From assembly GCF_000227115.2 (NCBI RefSeq), contig NC_016483.1, forward strand, positions 1,116,001-1,180,000: DNA of 64,000 nucleotides, in the 5' to 3' direction. The DNA comes from Naumovozyma dairenensis CBS 421. Its lineage: Eukaryota; Ascomycota; Saccharomycetes; Saccharomycetales; Saccharomycetaceae. Position 1 is the first letter of the stretch; each line of letters begins with the position of its first letter. Made by a program: the position numbers and the translations under genes. Positions 37,301-48,608 of this stretch are shown here, in pieces. The notes beneath the pieces are model-generated. The model had not been told where the DNA came from. It ran no database searches and saw nothing but the letters and a program-made list of their open reading frames with translations.

Positions 37301-40279
37301 GTGTTAAAGACACAAATTGATGATCTAAATAATGAATTGGAAGTACAAAAAAAATTGTACGAAGATGAAAAGATAAACTTTACAAGAAATGCCAATGAAC
37401 TTGAAAGAGTCACCAAAGGACTTGAACAATCGAAGAGGGATTATGAGGATAAATTAAAAAGCTTAATGAAAGATCTTGAAGAGCAAGTCAAGTATGCTAA
37501 TAAAGCCCAGAATAATTATGAACAAGAGTTGCAAAACCATGCCAACGTCTCTAAGACAATTAGTCAATTAAGAGAACAAACTCAGCATTATAGAACTGAA
37601 ATTGCTGAATTGACTATATCTGCTACTGATGCAAAGAGACTTCTAAATGAAAATCAAATTAGTTGGCAAAAGCAAAGGGACGAGTACGAGAAGCAGATTG
37701 AGTTTTTTAAGAAGAGGATCGAAGAAGAATCTGAACAAAATAAAATGTTATTCGAACAAAGTAAACTAACTACTCAAGCTAACGATGAAGACAACGCCGA
37801 AAGCTCAGGGGTAAATTCTATTGAGGGAGATAATAAGTTAGTATTAAGTTTACGTTCAGAAAGGGATCTTTTACAAGAAAGGTTGAATGTGACTGAAGCT
37901 GAGGAGAAATTGCTTCGTGAAAGATTAACTTCTATTGAAAAGGACTTTAGAGCAACGGACTTAGAATTACAGAAAATAAAAGAAGAAACTCATAATTATC
38001 CTGATTTGTTAGAACAACACAAAACCGTCATGTCTCAATTGACTCAATTAGATTTATTAAGAGAAAGTAATATAACACTAAGGAACGAAACAATAGAATT
38101 ACAAAGTAAAAACCAGCATCTACAGACAGAGGTGGAAAACTTGCATGACAAATTATTACCACTGGAGACTGAACTACAAACACTAACTAACTTAATTGAA
38201 GAAAAAGACAAACAACTTTCAATTTGCCATGAAGAAAGTGAAAGATGGAAACAGCGTTCTCAAGATATCTTATCTAAATATCAACGAATTGATCCGGTAG
38301 AACATGAGAATTTGGCTGAAGAAAGAAATCGTTTACAAGCCCAATTAGAAGAGAAATCTAAAGAAAATGAAGAATTAGGTAATAGATTTGAGAAGTTGAA
38401 GAAACAAGCACATGAAAAATTAAATGCATCCAAAATATCTCAAAATTCACTAACGATACAAATTAATGATTTGGAAGCCAAAAAGAAAGAATTATTAAGT
38501 CAACTAGAAACCGAGAAGGAAGGTAAACTTTCCTTAGAGAAAAGGTTAGAAGTAACGATGAAAAACTCTCACGACATTGTCTCAATACAGTCACAATTAG
38601 AAGAAGCTTTAATGAAATCAAAAGATTTCGAGACTAAATTCATTAATTCTGTTGAATCATCGAAACAGATTGAAGAAAATTTGAATTCAGAAATTAAAAA
38701 GTTACAGGAGGAATCATCTAAACTACAAGAAGAATTGGCTCATGAAAAATTAACTACTAGTACAACAGAAATTGGCAATGTTGATCAAGATACGGTAGAT
38801 GGAGGGGTATCAAATGATATTGTTGAATCTATGAAGCAATCGTTCGAAGAAGAAAAAATAAAATTCATTGAAGAACAAACTACTGAATTTAAGAAGAAAC
38901 TACAAGCAGAAATTAATAAACTAAAGGCTGAATATGAAACTAAACAAATTGAACCAGTGTCAATAGATGAAAATGCTATAAGAAAACAAATCGAAGAAGA
39001 ATATGAACAAGCAACTTCTCAAAGGATCAAAGAGGCGGAAGAGAATTTGAAAAGAAGAATACGTTTACCAACTGAAGAAAAGATTAATAAAGTCATAGAT
39101 AAAAGACGAACTCAACTTGAAAATGAATTCCAAAATAAAGTAGAAGCTAGAGCTAAAGAATTATTGACAGGTGATGAGAAGAATGAATTTTTCGACCGGA
39201 TGAAGAAAGAAATTCAAGAAGAATTGGCAAGAAAATATGAAGAGGAGTTACAAGTGGTAAAGAAAAAGGCGTTTGATGAAGGGAGGCAGCAAGTGCTGAT
39301 GAAAACAAGCTTCCTTGAGAAGAAAATAACAAAATTAGAATCTGATCTTCAAAATGCCAAGAGTAATACTGGTGCAACTGATAATACGATAGTTTCGACT
39401 GATAATGAAACGAAATATGAAGGATCAGATAAAAAACCTGTAACGATTAATACTAATGTTGTTTCTGATGTCGGAGAAAATAATGCCGAAAGGACACCAA
39501 TGAATAAATTCCCTAGAGCTATTATGAATCCACTTTTATCTAACGGCGAGCATTTGAATTTAATTTTAAATCCATCATCTTCCTCACTGCAACCTTCTCC
39601 GTCGAATAGGAATGTTGGCGGTACTACTACTACTACTACTACTACTAATAATAATAATAATAACAATAATAATAATAAGAATAAGAATAATAGTGGCAGT
39701 GGAGGCAACAATAACCCATTCACATCACCGTTTCAACTTTCGACGACAACGGCAACAATACCCCAATCAGTGGTTCAACCAACTTTTTCCTTTGGTTCAA
39801 ATGTAAATACGAGTGGTAATAGTAATGCAGATGATAATTCTAATAGCAACAATGCTGGAGAAGACTTAGTATATGATTCTATGCGAACTTCAACTTCTTT
39901 AGCATCTTCAGAGTCTTCTGCAAGATCGTCCCCTGAGTCTAAGAATGAAGATAATAATGATGAAAATTTGGGGAAGAAAGAACAAAAGGAAGAGGAAGAG
40001 AGAGAAGGTAACGATGAAGATAATAATAATAATAATAATAATGTATCGGAAAATAGTTCACAAACTAAAGGGTTGTCATTTTCTCTAGGTAACACACCAA
40101 TTGCAACAGAGGAGGGAAAAGGTACTGAAGCTTCATTGTCGCTGAATTTACCTATGAAACGTGCTGTAGATGAAGAAGCTGAAGAGGAGAAAGATAGGGA
40201 AGTAAGAAAAGGGGAAGATGAAGATAAAGAAGGAAAAGGTGATGAATCTGACTCTAATAAAAGAAGTAAACTAGAATGA
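34358..40279 (+). CDS. MLP1: Nuclear pore basket protein Mlp1 (Tpr family)
   Basis: This 1973-residue protein (1875 in S. cerevisiae) is almost all coiled coil from residue 45 to about 1680, rich in Lys, Glu, Leu, Asn and Gln with heptad spacing. The C-terminal 300 residues are unordered, with Thr/Asn runs near 1760-1775, an acidic region, and an end rich in Lys/Arg (SNKRSKLE). Mlp1 forms the nuclear basket with Mlp2 and Nup1/Nup60, and retains unspliced mRNA. Neighbour RPL40B supports the orthologue of YKR095W rather than MLP2. No frame break is seen over nearly 6 kb. Confidence 0.95.
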   Translation: MLGFQEPTTDSNKNPLSSATIAKVASFLDTSPDVVQTLDETILKSLNNRFDEFNHIENEQIKISTELEVTKKTNNTTIKKLKNELTELIDSYESVCKEKEDAYKKIAEEEEKKIDNRDELESKLIQIHSLEENVSELQSKKQELIKSLDDRITELNEYRHNIELLNNEKSKTRNKILQLENENQDLKINDLSQRTQLERLSQELETINKEKLWLEERLGEKGEQFDSYREKSINENQDLKLQLNTVKNELDQMKSTNCVLQERTDELSNKLRDTSTNLKNIQQSRNNDKATHEKELTLKQQLIVVLQSQLNELQRENGNELSLTVSDTASSSRKDSDFTREINDLKNQLNHVQERNVELEFKLRKSEDYTAVSNSTSSDDLRNSLAKAYDDIDVLKKKLNDEQSQRENFEKNLEEFMDDLETELPTLEAYRHRAAAREEELKEATLLLEKANKEKSLVSSELNQAQSRIQSIEQEIKLVAKQRSDLANQLQFFLVHNSVANDSAGPLTDEEVKFIRNIIQEDDEMHDKETDTQKVISERLTKFKDIIELQQKNMELLKTTRELATKLEEEDKIKQAEKSRIEEETIAEAKEAILTLQNYNSSLTAKIAALTKELETYKVLSNTEDSSTPADFDKQREQREIEHTQLVKELETRIASIIQESKENANILNDKIFALDEKNNHISIELAREKSAKQLAEERLKLLQKSMDMTITENERLQKRLNSLRNVVVEQDKRTHETINSLIKTRSELATVENKWNVSQNEIKLLHSSEEMLKNELTRLNEEKNSMKLLVTRLQTLQSEREHLLSTTQDKFNKELNDLEGTCNDLRKKLKEAEENYGSLMEETTELKDDFRQKKKSLKEEMSNVEKRYSEIVEKERETKWENTRLTKQLKEKTELIEKYKAASDDEGKLEEISSLQKELQVLKNELTESYSQTESYRKDIELLNQSIADINKQVLNKEAAFKERITEVELAKNNIADSNTVLKTQIDDLNNELEVQKKLYEDEKINFTRNANELERVTKGLEQSKRDYEDKLKSLMKDLEEQVKYANKAQNNYEQELQNHANVSKTISQLREQTQHYRTEIAELTISATDAKRLLNENQISWQKQRDEYEKQIEFFKKRIEEESEQNKMLFEQSKLTTQANDEDNAESSGVNSIEGDNKLVLSLRSERDLLQERLNVTEAEEKLLRERLTSIEKDFRATDLELQKIKEETHNYPDLLEQHKTVMSQLTQLDLLRESNITLRNETIELQSKNQHLQTEVENLHDKLLPLETELQTLTNLIEEKDKQLSICHEESERWKQRSQDILSKYQRIDPVEHENLAEERNRLQAQLEEKSKENEELGNRFEKLKKQAHEKLNASKISQNSLTIQINDLEAKKKELLSQLETEKEGKLSLEKRLEVTMKNSHDIVSIQSQLEEALMKSKDFETKFINSVESSKQIEENLNSEIKKLQEESSKLQEELAHEKLTTSTTEIGNVDQDTVDGGVSNDIVESMKQSFEEEKIKFIEEQTTEFKKKLQAEINKLKAEYETKQIEPVSIDENAIRKQIEEEYEQATSQRIKEAEENLKRRIRLPTEEKINKVIDKRRTQLENEFQNKVEARAKELLTGDEKNEFFDRMKKEIQEELARKYEEELQVVKKKAFDEGRQQVLMKTSFLEKKITKLESDLQNAKSNTGATDNTIVSTDNETKYEGSDKKPVTINTNVVSDVGENNAERTPMNKFPRAIMNPLLSNGEHLNLILNPSSSSLQPSPSNRNVGGTTTTTTTTNNNNNNNNNNKNKNNSGSGGNNNPFTSPFQLSTTTATIPQSVVQPTFSFGSNVNTSGNSNADDNSNSNNAGEDLVYDSMRTSTSLASSESSARSSPESKNEDNNDENLGKKEQKEEEEREGNDEDNNNNNNNVSENSSQTKGLSFSLGNTPIATEEGKGTEASLSLNLPMKRAVDEEAEEEKDREVRKGEDEDKEGKGDESDSNKRSKLE

Positions 40280-40498
40280 GTTTTGAGAAAAGTATATGCA
40301 TGAATGTTGCGTCTTCTCTTAAAAAAATATAATTTAATATAAAACTGATTAAAAACAAAAAAAAAAATAAGAAAATCAAATATTTCTATTGTAATATTAT
40401 ATAATTTAAAGTTATCCAATTTTCAATAATTTATAATCAGTTTGTAAACGATAAAAAGAAGTGGGAAAATATAATAGAGAAGGCGGTACGAAAAATGC

Positions 40499-41689
40499 TT
40501 ATGATAATGCGAAGATTCTGAATGATGAAATTTTATTTGAATTTGCTTCTATTTCAAATGAAATTTTATCTTGTTTACCTTGGTTTGTTTGATAATTTAA
40601 CAAATTGAATAACATACCATCGCAGCATAATTCGTAATTGTGTGATAATGAAAGAGAAGAGGAAATTGGCGATGGATTATTCAAAGTAATTTTGAATTTT
40701 TTGTCATTTATTGGGAAATAGATTATTCCATCTTCATCAATATTCTGGATATTTTTTTGGCCTAATTCATTTGAATAACCTTTCATTATATTTTTAATTA
40801 GTTGTTGTTTATTATATGGATGTGATTTATATGCCAACACATGTAAATTATTTTTTAAGGGATCAGATAATGGGGATGGGATATAATTATATTCTAATTT
40901 TGGGGTATTCATTAAATTGAAATAACTGAATGAATCATTTAATATTATATGTGATTTATCATTACAACTTTCAATGGTAATATTTAAATTTAAATTATAA
41001 TTTGATAATATTTCATCACTTGCTAATTTAAATCTTTCCAGACCTAAATTTGAATATTTTTCATCATTAGAACAAAGATGTAATAAATTTGCATGGAATC
41101 CCATTGATAACACTATGAAGAAGTATATTGTATTTTTTCCCCCCGTTTTTCCAGATGATGATGATGATGATGGTGAATGAGGTAGAATCAAACTGTATAA
41201 TGGGAATGGAGATACAGTTAATTTGTTTAATAAAAATTTTTGAAAGATATCAATTGGACAATTCAAATTTAATGAATTTGACCAAGCGTTGGCAGTTCCC
41301 ATTGGTATTGTTAAGATATTTAGATTTATTTTCGAAGTTTGAGGCTGCTGAGGTGGTAAATTATTGAAGAATTCTGAAATTGTAGTATCACCAGATAAAA
41401 ATATTAAATTATAGTCAATTTTAGTGGTATCTTTCGTTTTGATCGAGAAATTATTTGCAAAAGATTTGATTGAATCCTTTGAAGTTGTTTTAAACAATTC
41501 AAATTTAATATTCAATTTTGATAAAATTGGTTCCATTATGATTGCATAAAAATCATTTTCCTTATTTCTTCCCAACCCAGAATGAGTTGAATCGATTATA
41601 ATTAGTTTTGTGTTGTTTTTTTCATAATCAGAATTAAGAATAAGATCTTTTGAAGTGGTTAGAATGGTTGGTATATTATTGTTATGAAG

Positions 41690-41725
<36 letters not shown>

Positions 41726-41854
41726 CTGAATTAACTGAAGGGAATCGTATTTAGAAGGATCACTATTTTGTTTCCTAGTAAATTTCACAGAATAATGGAT
41801 GTTATCAATGGTAATTAAATATTTTTCATTTTTTTCTTGACCGTTGGTAGACAT
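40499..41854 (-). CDS. Divergent DAG/sphingosine-kinase-like protein
   Basis: This 451-residue protein has the outline of the diacylglycerol-kinase catalytic fold. A strand and loop IIIDSTHSGLGR (about residue 85) stand where kinases have NPxSGxGK. LIFLSGDTTISEFFNNLP (about 151) stands where they have GGDGTxxExxNGL. LTIPMGTANAWSNSL (about 180) stands where they have IPxGTGNxxA. The tail has all-beta segments typical of the second domain. The GGDG motif is reduced to SGDT, so catalysis is uncertain. A 13-Gln stretch lies near residue 50. S. cerevisiae has no gene here between MLP1 and PCC1, and its sphingosine kinases Lcb4/Lcb5 are longer and better conserved. Alternatives: a lipid-binding non-enzyme, or an NAD-kinase-clan relative. 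Confidence 0.65.
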
Positions 41855-43115
41855 ATCTATATATGTTTGTATTTTTATTATTGATGGTATGAATTATTAT
41901 TTTTTTATTTGTAATATACTCTTATTTAGACTTCATCATGAGACGAATTGATGTGTTAGAAGTTCACTCCTTTAATGTCACAACTAGGTGCAAGATTTAT
42001 TTATATTTCGTCATAAGATTATGAGATTTTTCAGTTTCAAATCTAAAGATTCAGTTAAGATTTGTAGATTGAAAGTATGTGTCTGTGGCCATGTTAAGAT
42101 TCTCTACAAGAGAAAATAAACCATTCAAAATTCATTTTATTTTAGTCTGTATGGTCTAGTGCATGGTACATTAAAAAGAAAAAATATTCTCATTATACTG
42201 AGGAATACATTTGCATACGTTTCTCGATTATTATTCAACTATTTTATATATTAGTGTATATTGATAGAAAGAAAATAGTATACCATAACATTACATTACA
42301 CAGTCATTCCGTATTATTTATAGATTAATTTTTTTCTTGTTCTGTTAAACAATGCATATTGGAAATAGCTGAGTAGTGTATTGTATTGCAATGTAGTGTA
42401 GTGTAATGTTATTATACGGACAATAGTGTACCATAGAATCTGTCTAGCTAGTTCCACCTGACAGCGCTATATACATGCATATATATATTATATATGGTAT
42501 GATAATATGGCATATATAGTCTAGCTTAGTAATTTGTGACGCAGAGACGTACTACCACTGCTTAGTAACCAATTTCAGTTTAGCGTCACAGACATAACGT
42601 CGGTGTACAATAACTAGGAGAGTTATTTTTGGTTGATACCACCATCATCTCCTTTTACAGATATACCACCACCATCTACTTTTACAGATATACTACACTC
42701 CCACAACTAGTTGATATTGATGAAACACTATAAAACGGCCATGTTCGTAATATATGATACGTTGAGTGTAGTGTAGTGTAATATAATATAATATAATATA
42801 ATATAATATAATAGGACGATTGTCGGTTACCCGGCAAGCGGCAATTTCAAATTTCAAATTTCAAATTCAAAAATGTACTGCGCATATAATATATAATGTA
42901 TAGTATATAGCATATAGTGTATAGTGTATAGCATATAATGTATAATGCATAGCATATAGTCCAGCTATAGCATATATTTAATGATAGAGGCCTAGACAGC
43001 TGTAAGGATACATACAACAGTACAAAGGTAGACGCTGACGCTGACAGATACAGCTGGTTGATTACTTACTTACTGAGAAGAAACGACACGACACGACACC
43101 TCAGAGAGCATCAAG
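41855..43115. other. Kinase-like gene/PCC1 promoter region, repeat-rich
   Basis: 1.26 kb with no gene. It holds dense short repeats: TAGTGTA/GTATTG-type 5-mers near 42372-42410, two near copies of CACCACCATC-TACAGATATA near 42640-42690, an ATAAT array at 42777-42812, TTTCAAA repeats near 42846-42870, and 8-10 bp units of the form ATAGCATATAGTGT over 42890-42975. Confidence 0.55.
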
Positions 43116-43376
43116 ATGAGAACGTTAGATTACACTTTAGAAATAAGGATCCCATTCCCAGAGGAACGCATGGCTACCATTGCACAACAGGTATTGAGTC
43201 CAGACCCCATTTTGAAACCAGAGGATTTCCAAGTGGAATATTTGAAACCTGCGACACAACATAACAATGTGTTACTGGTTAAATTCCAAAGTATAGACGA
43301 AAGAGTATTAAGAGTCGGGGTGAGTAGTGTCTTGGATAGTATCAAGACCATTCTAGAGACCATGGACGAGCTGTAA
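43116..43376 (+). CDS. PCC1: KEOPS complex subunit Pcc1
   Basis: This 86-residue protein (88 in S. cerevisiae) matches Pcc1 throughout: LDYTLEIRIPF, LSPDPILKPEDFQVEY, FQSIDERVLRVGVSSVLDSI and MDEL at the end. Pcc1 is the dimerisation subunit of the KEOPS complex, which makes the t6A modification of ANN-reading tRNAs and affects telomeres and transcription. S. cerevisiae PCC1 contains a short intron near its start. Here the whole protein reads from one ATG with no clear GTATGT/TACTAAC pair upstream, so it appears intronless; a non-canonical upstream exon cannot be excluded. The position between MLP1 and ESL2 matches YKR095W-A. Confidence 0.93.
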   Translation: MRTLDYTLEIRIPFPEERMATIAQQVLSPDPILKPEDFQVEYLKPATQHNNVLLVKFQSIDERVLRVGVSSVLDSIKTILETMDEL

Positions 43377-43815
43377 CGAGGAAAACTGTAGCAAGGTGGT
43401 TGGTTATCCATTGTATGATCATATAGTTGGTATAATTGGTATAGTTAGTATAGTTAGTATAGTTATAGATATTAATATTAAGTGGGGCCGTTTGAAATGA
43501 CAACGGTTGTGTTACCCGGTGTTCTATGAAATCTATGTATTGTACTACTGTATCATTTTATTGTATGTGTATGCGTTTAATATATGGAAAATTAAAACGT
43601 AGCGAACTCCTGTAATAAACAAAATAAAACAAATATATACGGGAGATCAAGAATAAAACCATAACAACTTTCACTTTCACTTTCTTCATCGGTTTGTTTT
43701 ATTGTAGTTCGTTTCTTCCCCAGTTAGGTTGATTAACTCCCCGGTACAAACCGTCAATAGCATTAATAATAATCATAATAATACACAATTTTTAATTAAT
43801 ACCTGATAGACTAAT
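43377..43815. other. PCC1-ESL2 spacer
   Basis: 439 bp with TTGGTATAGTTAGTATAG-type repeats at about 43425-43465 and a CTTTCACTTTCACTTTCTTC tract near 43673. No gene seen. Confidence 0.5.
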
Positions 43816-46800
43816 ATGCCTCAGGCTTCTTCTTCAACCCTACGAAATTTAGTAAGACTGCCTCCAACAAATACTGCTACAGCTACAGCTACAGCTACAA
43901 ATACAACTACAGTTGATCCTGCATATAACAACGAGAATAATAACAATAATAATTTTGATGATAACAGCATCAATGATGGAATTATCAATAATACCAATAA
44001 TACTATAGACTCTATCAATAATAACATTACAAATAGCATCGGTAATATAGCACGTCCAAAGAGACATAGCTCCAATTCTTATAATAATTATAAAACTATA
44101 CCCTTTACCAAAAGACGAATAGCCGCTTGCACTCCAATTAATATCAATAATAATAACGACAACTATAATAATAATGAAAACATGATCTTAATGAATAATA
44201 ATAACAATAATAATAACATCAACAACTCCTTTATAGATAATTTGGATTATTTATCCAATACAAACAACAATACTAACATGAGTACAATGGCTCAATATAC
44301 TCCCTCTAAAGGAACTACCATATCAAGAAGACCAAGCATAATAATAAGAAAACAACAACAACAACAACAACAATCGCATTTTACAACTGCTACAACAATA
44401 AAATCTCCATCAAATCATACTTCTGTCAATATAACTCCTCAAGCTTCAAATTATGATCCTGCTTCGGAACCTCCAAATTCTCCTTATTATTTAACAACAA
44501 ATTCATATTCAAATATGAAAAATAATAATAACGCTAATACTACTAATACAAACAATACCATACAACCATCTCCATTACCATTACCATTACCAATGGATAT
44601 ACCGACAAATAATAGTAATAATAATAATAATAATAATATAACAAGATCAAATAATAACAATCCTCAATCAAGATATTTCTCTCCGTCTCCATTGCCTCCT
44701 CCCTTGCAACAAAATCATCATCAACAACAACAAACATCTCATCTTAATCCAATCTCTTTGTCTAATTCAACTTCAACTTCAAACCCAAATATAAATTCAT
44801 CTGCATTAAATAACAACAACAACAACAACAATAATAATACTAACACTGACAACAACAATTCAAATAATAATAATTCAAATAACAATAAGACAACTAATAA
44901 CCCGCATGACGATAACAATAATAATAATAATAATAACAATAACCAACAACCTCCTCCACCACCTCCTCCTGGCTCTTCTATAACCACGAAAACTTCAAGT
45001 CAAGCTTTGATACAAAAATTACAAGATATTTATAAATTGATTGTTAAACAAGAAATTCAATTACAAGATCGTTGTTCACAATTAACCACATCACAAACAA
45101 CTGACTTGAAAAATTTATGGACCATTTATAAAATTAATTTGGATTTAATTAACAATTATATTAATTTCATAACAAATGCCCTTTTACCAACGCAATCTAA
45201 AAATGATTTACATATTGGTGAAGAAATTATTGAAATTTATAGAATTGAAAGAAGATTATGGGTTTATGGTACAATCACATTCTTAGATGTACTTAAAAGT
45301 TTTTCCAATTTTATGGACCCTGAAGTTTGTTGTCAATTTATTAGTCATGTTTTCATCGCCATTTCATTAATATTAAATGATATCCCCATGAAATATTCAA
45401 TCCAATGGTTACAACGTCTTGGTGATTTATCAAGAATGGCCATTGCATTATACCCTTCAGGGTTCATTGATTGGAAATTAAGTGCTGAACATTGGTATAA
45501 TGAGGCAATGAAATTCACTTATTCTCATGGGAAATTATATTATCATATGTCTACAGTTCAACAAAATACATTGGAAGCATTTGTTAATTTGGGGAAAAGT
45601 GTATTTTGTCAAGAAACTTTTACTCCATCACAACAATATATGCAATTAGTCATTGATAACATTTATCAAAGAGCTTTCGTGGAAAGAAATAATGGCAATC
45701 ATAGAAATTTACAATTAATTGAATATTTAAAACATACCGAAGTAATGTTATTACCAACTTTTTTGGAAAGTTTAGATTTACAAAATGTTGTGTTAGTTTA
45801 TTTCCAGACTAAATTCGGCATACTAGACTCAACTCCACAACCACAAACGTCAGACAACAATAATAATACAAACGGAGCAAACGTAAATATACCATACTCT
45901 TCTTCTTCTACTACTACTTCTTCTTCTTCTTCTTCCGATAACACTACAAGATCATTCACTACCATAGATATCTTTAGAAATCAAGATATGTTTATTCAAA
46001 ATCCTGATCATTTAAAATATTTCTTTAGACATTCAGGAACTTTTGCTCAATCTCATATCTTACAATTAGTTGGTTTCGGTGATCCAAAAAATCCATTTGC
46101 TTTATTATTCGAATTACCAAAATTTTTAAAAGATCGTAAGGATAAAAAATCAAAACGTAAAAATTCACAAACTGCAACAACAACAACAATAACTGCAAAT
46201 ACTTCTCAAACAACAACAACCACCACAAATAATAATATTGTAAATATGACAGACAACAACATTAATACAAATAATGACAATGACAATGGTAATTGTCCAA
46301 GTAAAGACGGGTCCATGATGTCAATTGATTACATAAATAATATTAATTTGAATTCAAATTCATCTAATATTAATCAATTATTTGATAATAATTATTCAAA
46401 TATTTTATGTGAAGAATTTTTCGAAAATATTGATTTATTACAATTCCCATATAAGATCCCACAAACTATTGAAATTTGGTTAGAATCATTGAAAAATATT
46501 AATTTAATTTCATTAAAATGTAGTATCATTGTTTTGAAAAAATTCTTAAATGGTCCAATATTAATTGCATTACCACATTTATTAACTTGGATTCATTTCA
46601 TAATTTCAATCCTTTTAAAAATTGAAAATTCAATAACTGATAATCAAAGTAAAATTTTTTGGTATTCATTTTTAAAATGTATAATACCATGGAATTCAAT
46701 CGTGAATTTTTTAAACGTTTTAATGGTTTATTTATTAGATAATATTAATGATGAAAATTTCAAATTAATCATTTCATTATCAAATAAATATAACTCAATG

Positions 46801-48608
46801 TCATCATCATCATTGAATGAAATGTTGAAGTTTTTTAACCAAAATGAAAATTTACCTGAAATTTGGAAATGTTGGGGAACCCTATGGTTTGATGTCATTT
46901 GTAATAAAAATATTAATTCAGATACAACTTTTTTGAATCAAAATAATAATAATACTACTACTACTACTAAAAATAATGGTGAAGATATTCTTAATGATAA
47001 TTATGATACTGATAAAACTTTAAGAGCAATGGGTATTGAAGATCATACAATTTTGGATTGTCCATTAGATGGTATTGGATTTGTAGCCAATGATGAAGAT
47101 GGTATCAACTTTTATAAAAGATCAATTAGATTGATCTTTTTATGTAAATCAATGATTGAAACTTTCCCCAATTTAGGTCTCAAGATAAGTCATGAAACTT
47201 CAAATTATTGTCGTAATACAAAAATTCCTCAAAATTTCATTCTAAATAATTTTGCATTTAAATTAACAAATCTGTATGATCCATCACTCATCATCATTCC
47301 ACAAACAGAACAGAACATTGAAAATGAAAATGAAAATGAAAATGATGATCTAGAATTCAATAAATCAATCTTATCAAATATTATGGAATTTTTCCAAATT
47401 CATGAACCAATTGAAGAAATTAATTTAAATTTACAACTACAACCACCTTTAAGTATATTAGGAGGTAATGAAAATATTTTCAATTATCTTGGTTATAAAA
47501 GATTAAATTTTAATATTCAATCATTCCATGAAAATGGTGAAATCATTAGTGGGTCCATTTATTCATCATGGCCAATAGATTATAATAAATTCAAAGAACA
47601 GCAACAACAACAACAACAACAAGAGCATCTTGTCAACGATTCAACAATGAAAAACGAAAATGTCACCGTGGGCGATATTACCCCCGAGGATGCATCATTT
47701 AAAGAGTTTATGAAATTATCATTTCATTTAAAATTATCCACAAGATCAAACAATTCTCAAACACAAAATACTCATAAGATGGGGGTTAGTATTAATAAAC
47801 ACAGAACATTTTTCGTCTTTGATGCAACATCGTGGTTAAGACATTTTGCTCATATTTATAAATTATCCAAAAATGGGTTTTTAAAATTTGCTGTCTGTTT
47901 AACCACATTCCAAGAATTGAGATTCTTAAGAAAATCTAAAGATGGTAATGTAGTCGAAGCATCAACAAGAGCTATCATTACAATGAGACAATTATATAAA
48001 GAGGGTAAATTATTACCATTAAGATTTACAGGTAATGTAGCCACTGATATTGAAGAACATTTAGAATTTGAAGAACAAATTACTTGGAGATCTCATGTTG
48101 ATGAATTTGTCATTGAAGCCATTATTAGATCTCAAGAAAGGTTTAAAACAAAATCAATTCAAAATTATAATCTTTATAATGACGATGATGATGATGATGA
48201 TGATACAAAAACGGGCACTACTACTTTATCCAATACAAGTGTTGGTGTTGATAATAATGTAAATAATAGTAGAAATACGAATGTTGAGAATGAATTAGTT
48301 ACAGGATTTTCATCTCCAACACCTTTACCTATTGATGTTACTGCCGATGACAAAATGAATAAGAATCAAATCAATGATATTGCAAATGCCAATGCCACGA
48401 GTGATATTGATATCGATATTGATGCAAATGATGATGAAGGTGAATTATTTTTATTGATGAAGAAAATTTCCAATATGTTGTTTTAATTACAGATGATGAT
48501 AATATGAGACGTAAAGCACAAGGACAAGGAATTAAAACTTTTGGTACTCAAGTTATCTTTTCTGCATGTACTGTTATGGGTAACGATGAAAACCTCTGTA
48601 CAAATTAG
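43816..48608 (+). CDS. ESL2: Est1-like PIN-domain protein Esl2, frame broken
   Basis: The main frame (43816-48486) encodes 1556 residues. The first ~400 are Asn/Gln/Ser/Pro-rich with long poly-Asn runs. An Est1/Smg-like helical domain spans about 400-700 (WVYGTITFLDVLKSF, PMKYSIQWLQRLGDLSR, HWYNEAMKFTYSHGKLYYH), and a PIN nuclease-fold domain begins at about 1325 (TFFVFDATSWLRHF). The stop at 48484 cuts the PIN domain. In the other frame, from about 48453 to 48608, the expected end continues: VLITDDDNMRRKA and FGTQVIFSAC. The two frames meet in a run of five T at 48448-48452 where four would keep one frame. S. cerevisiae Esl2 (1195 aa) is complete. It may be a sequence error or a true break. 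Confidence 0.85.

Noticed and set aside
39775..40419. 214-aa minus ORF
   Set aside because: It is the complement of the low-complexity C-terminal coding region of MLP1; Ser/Leu-rich with no pattern.
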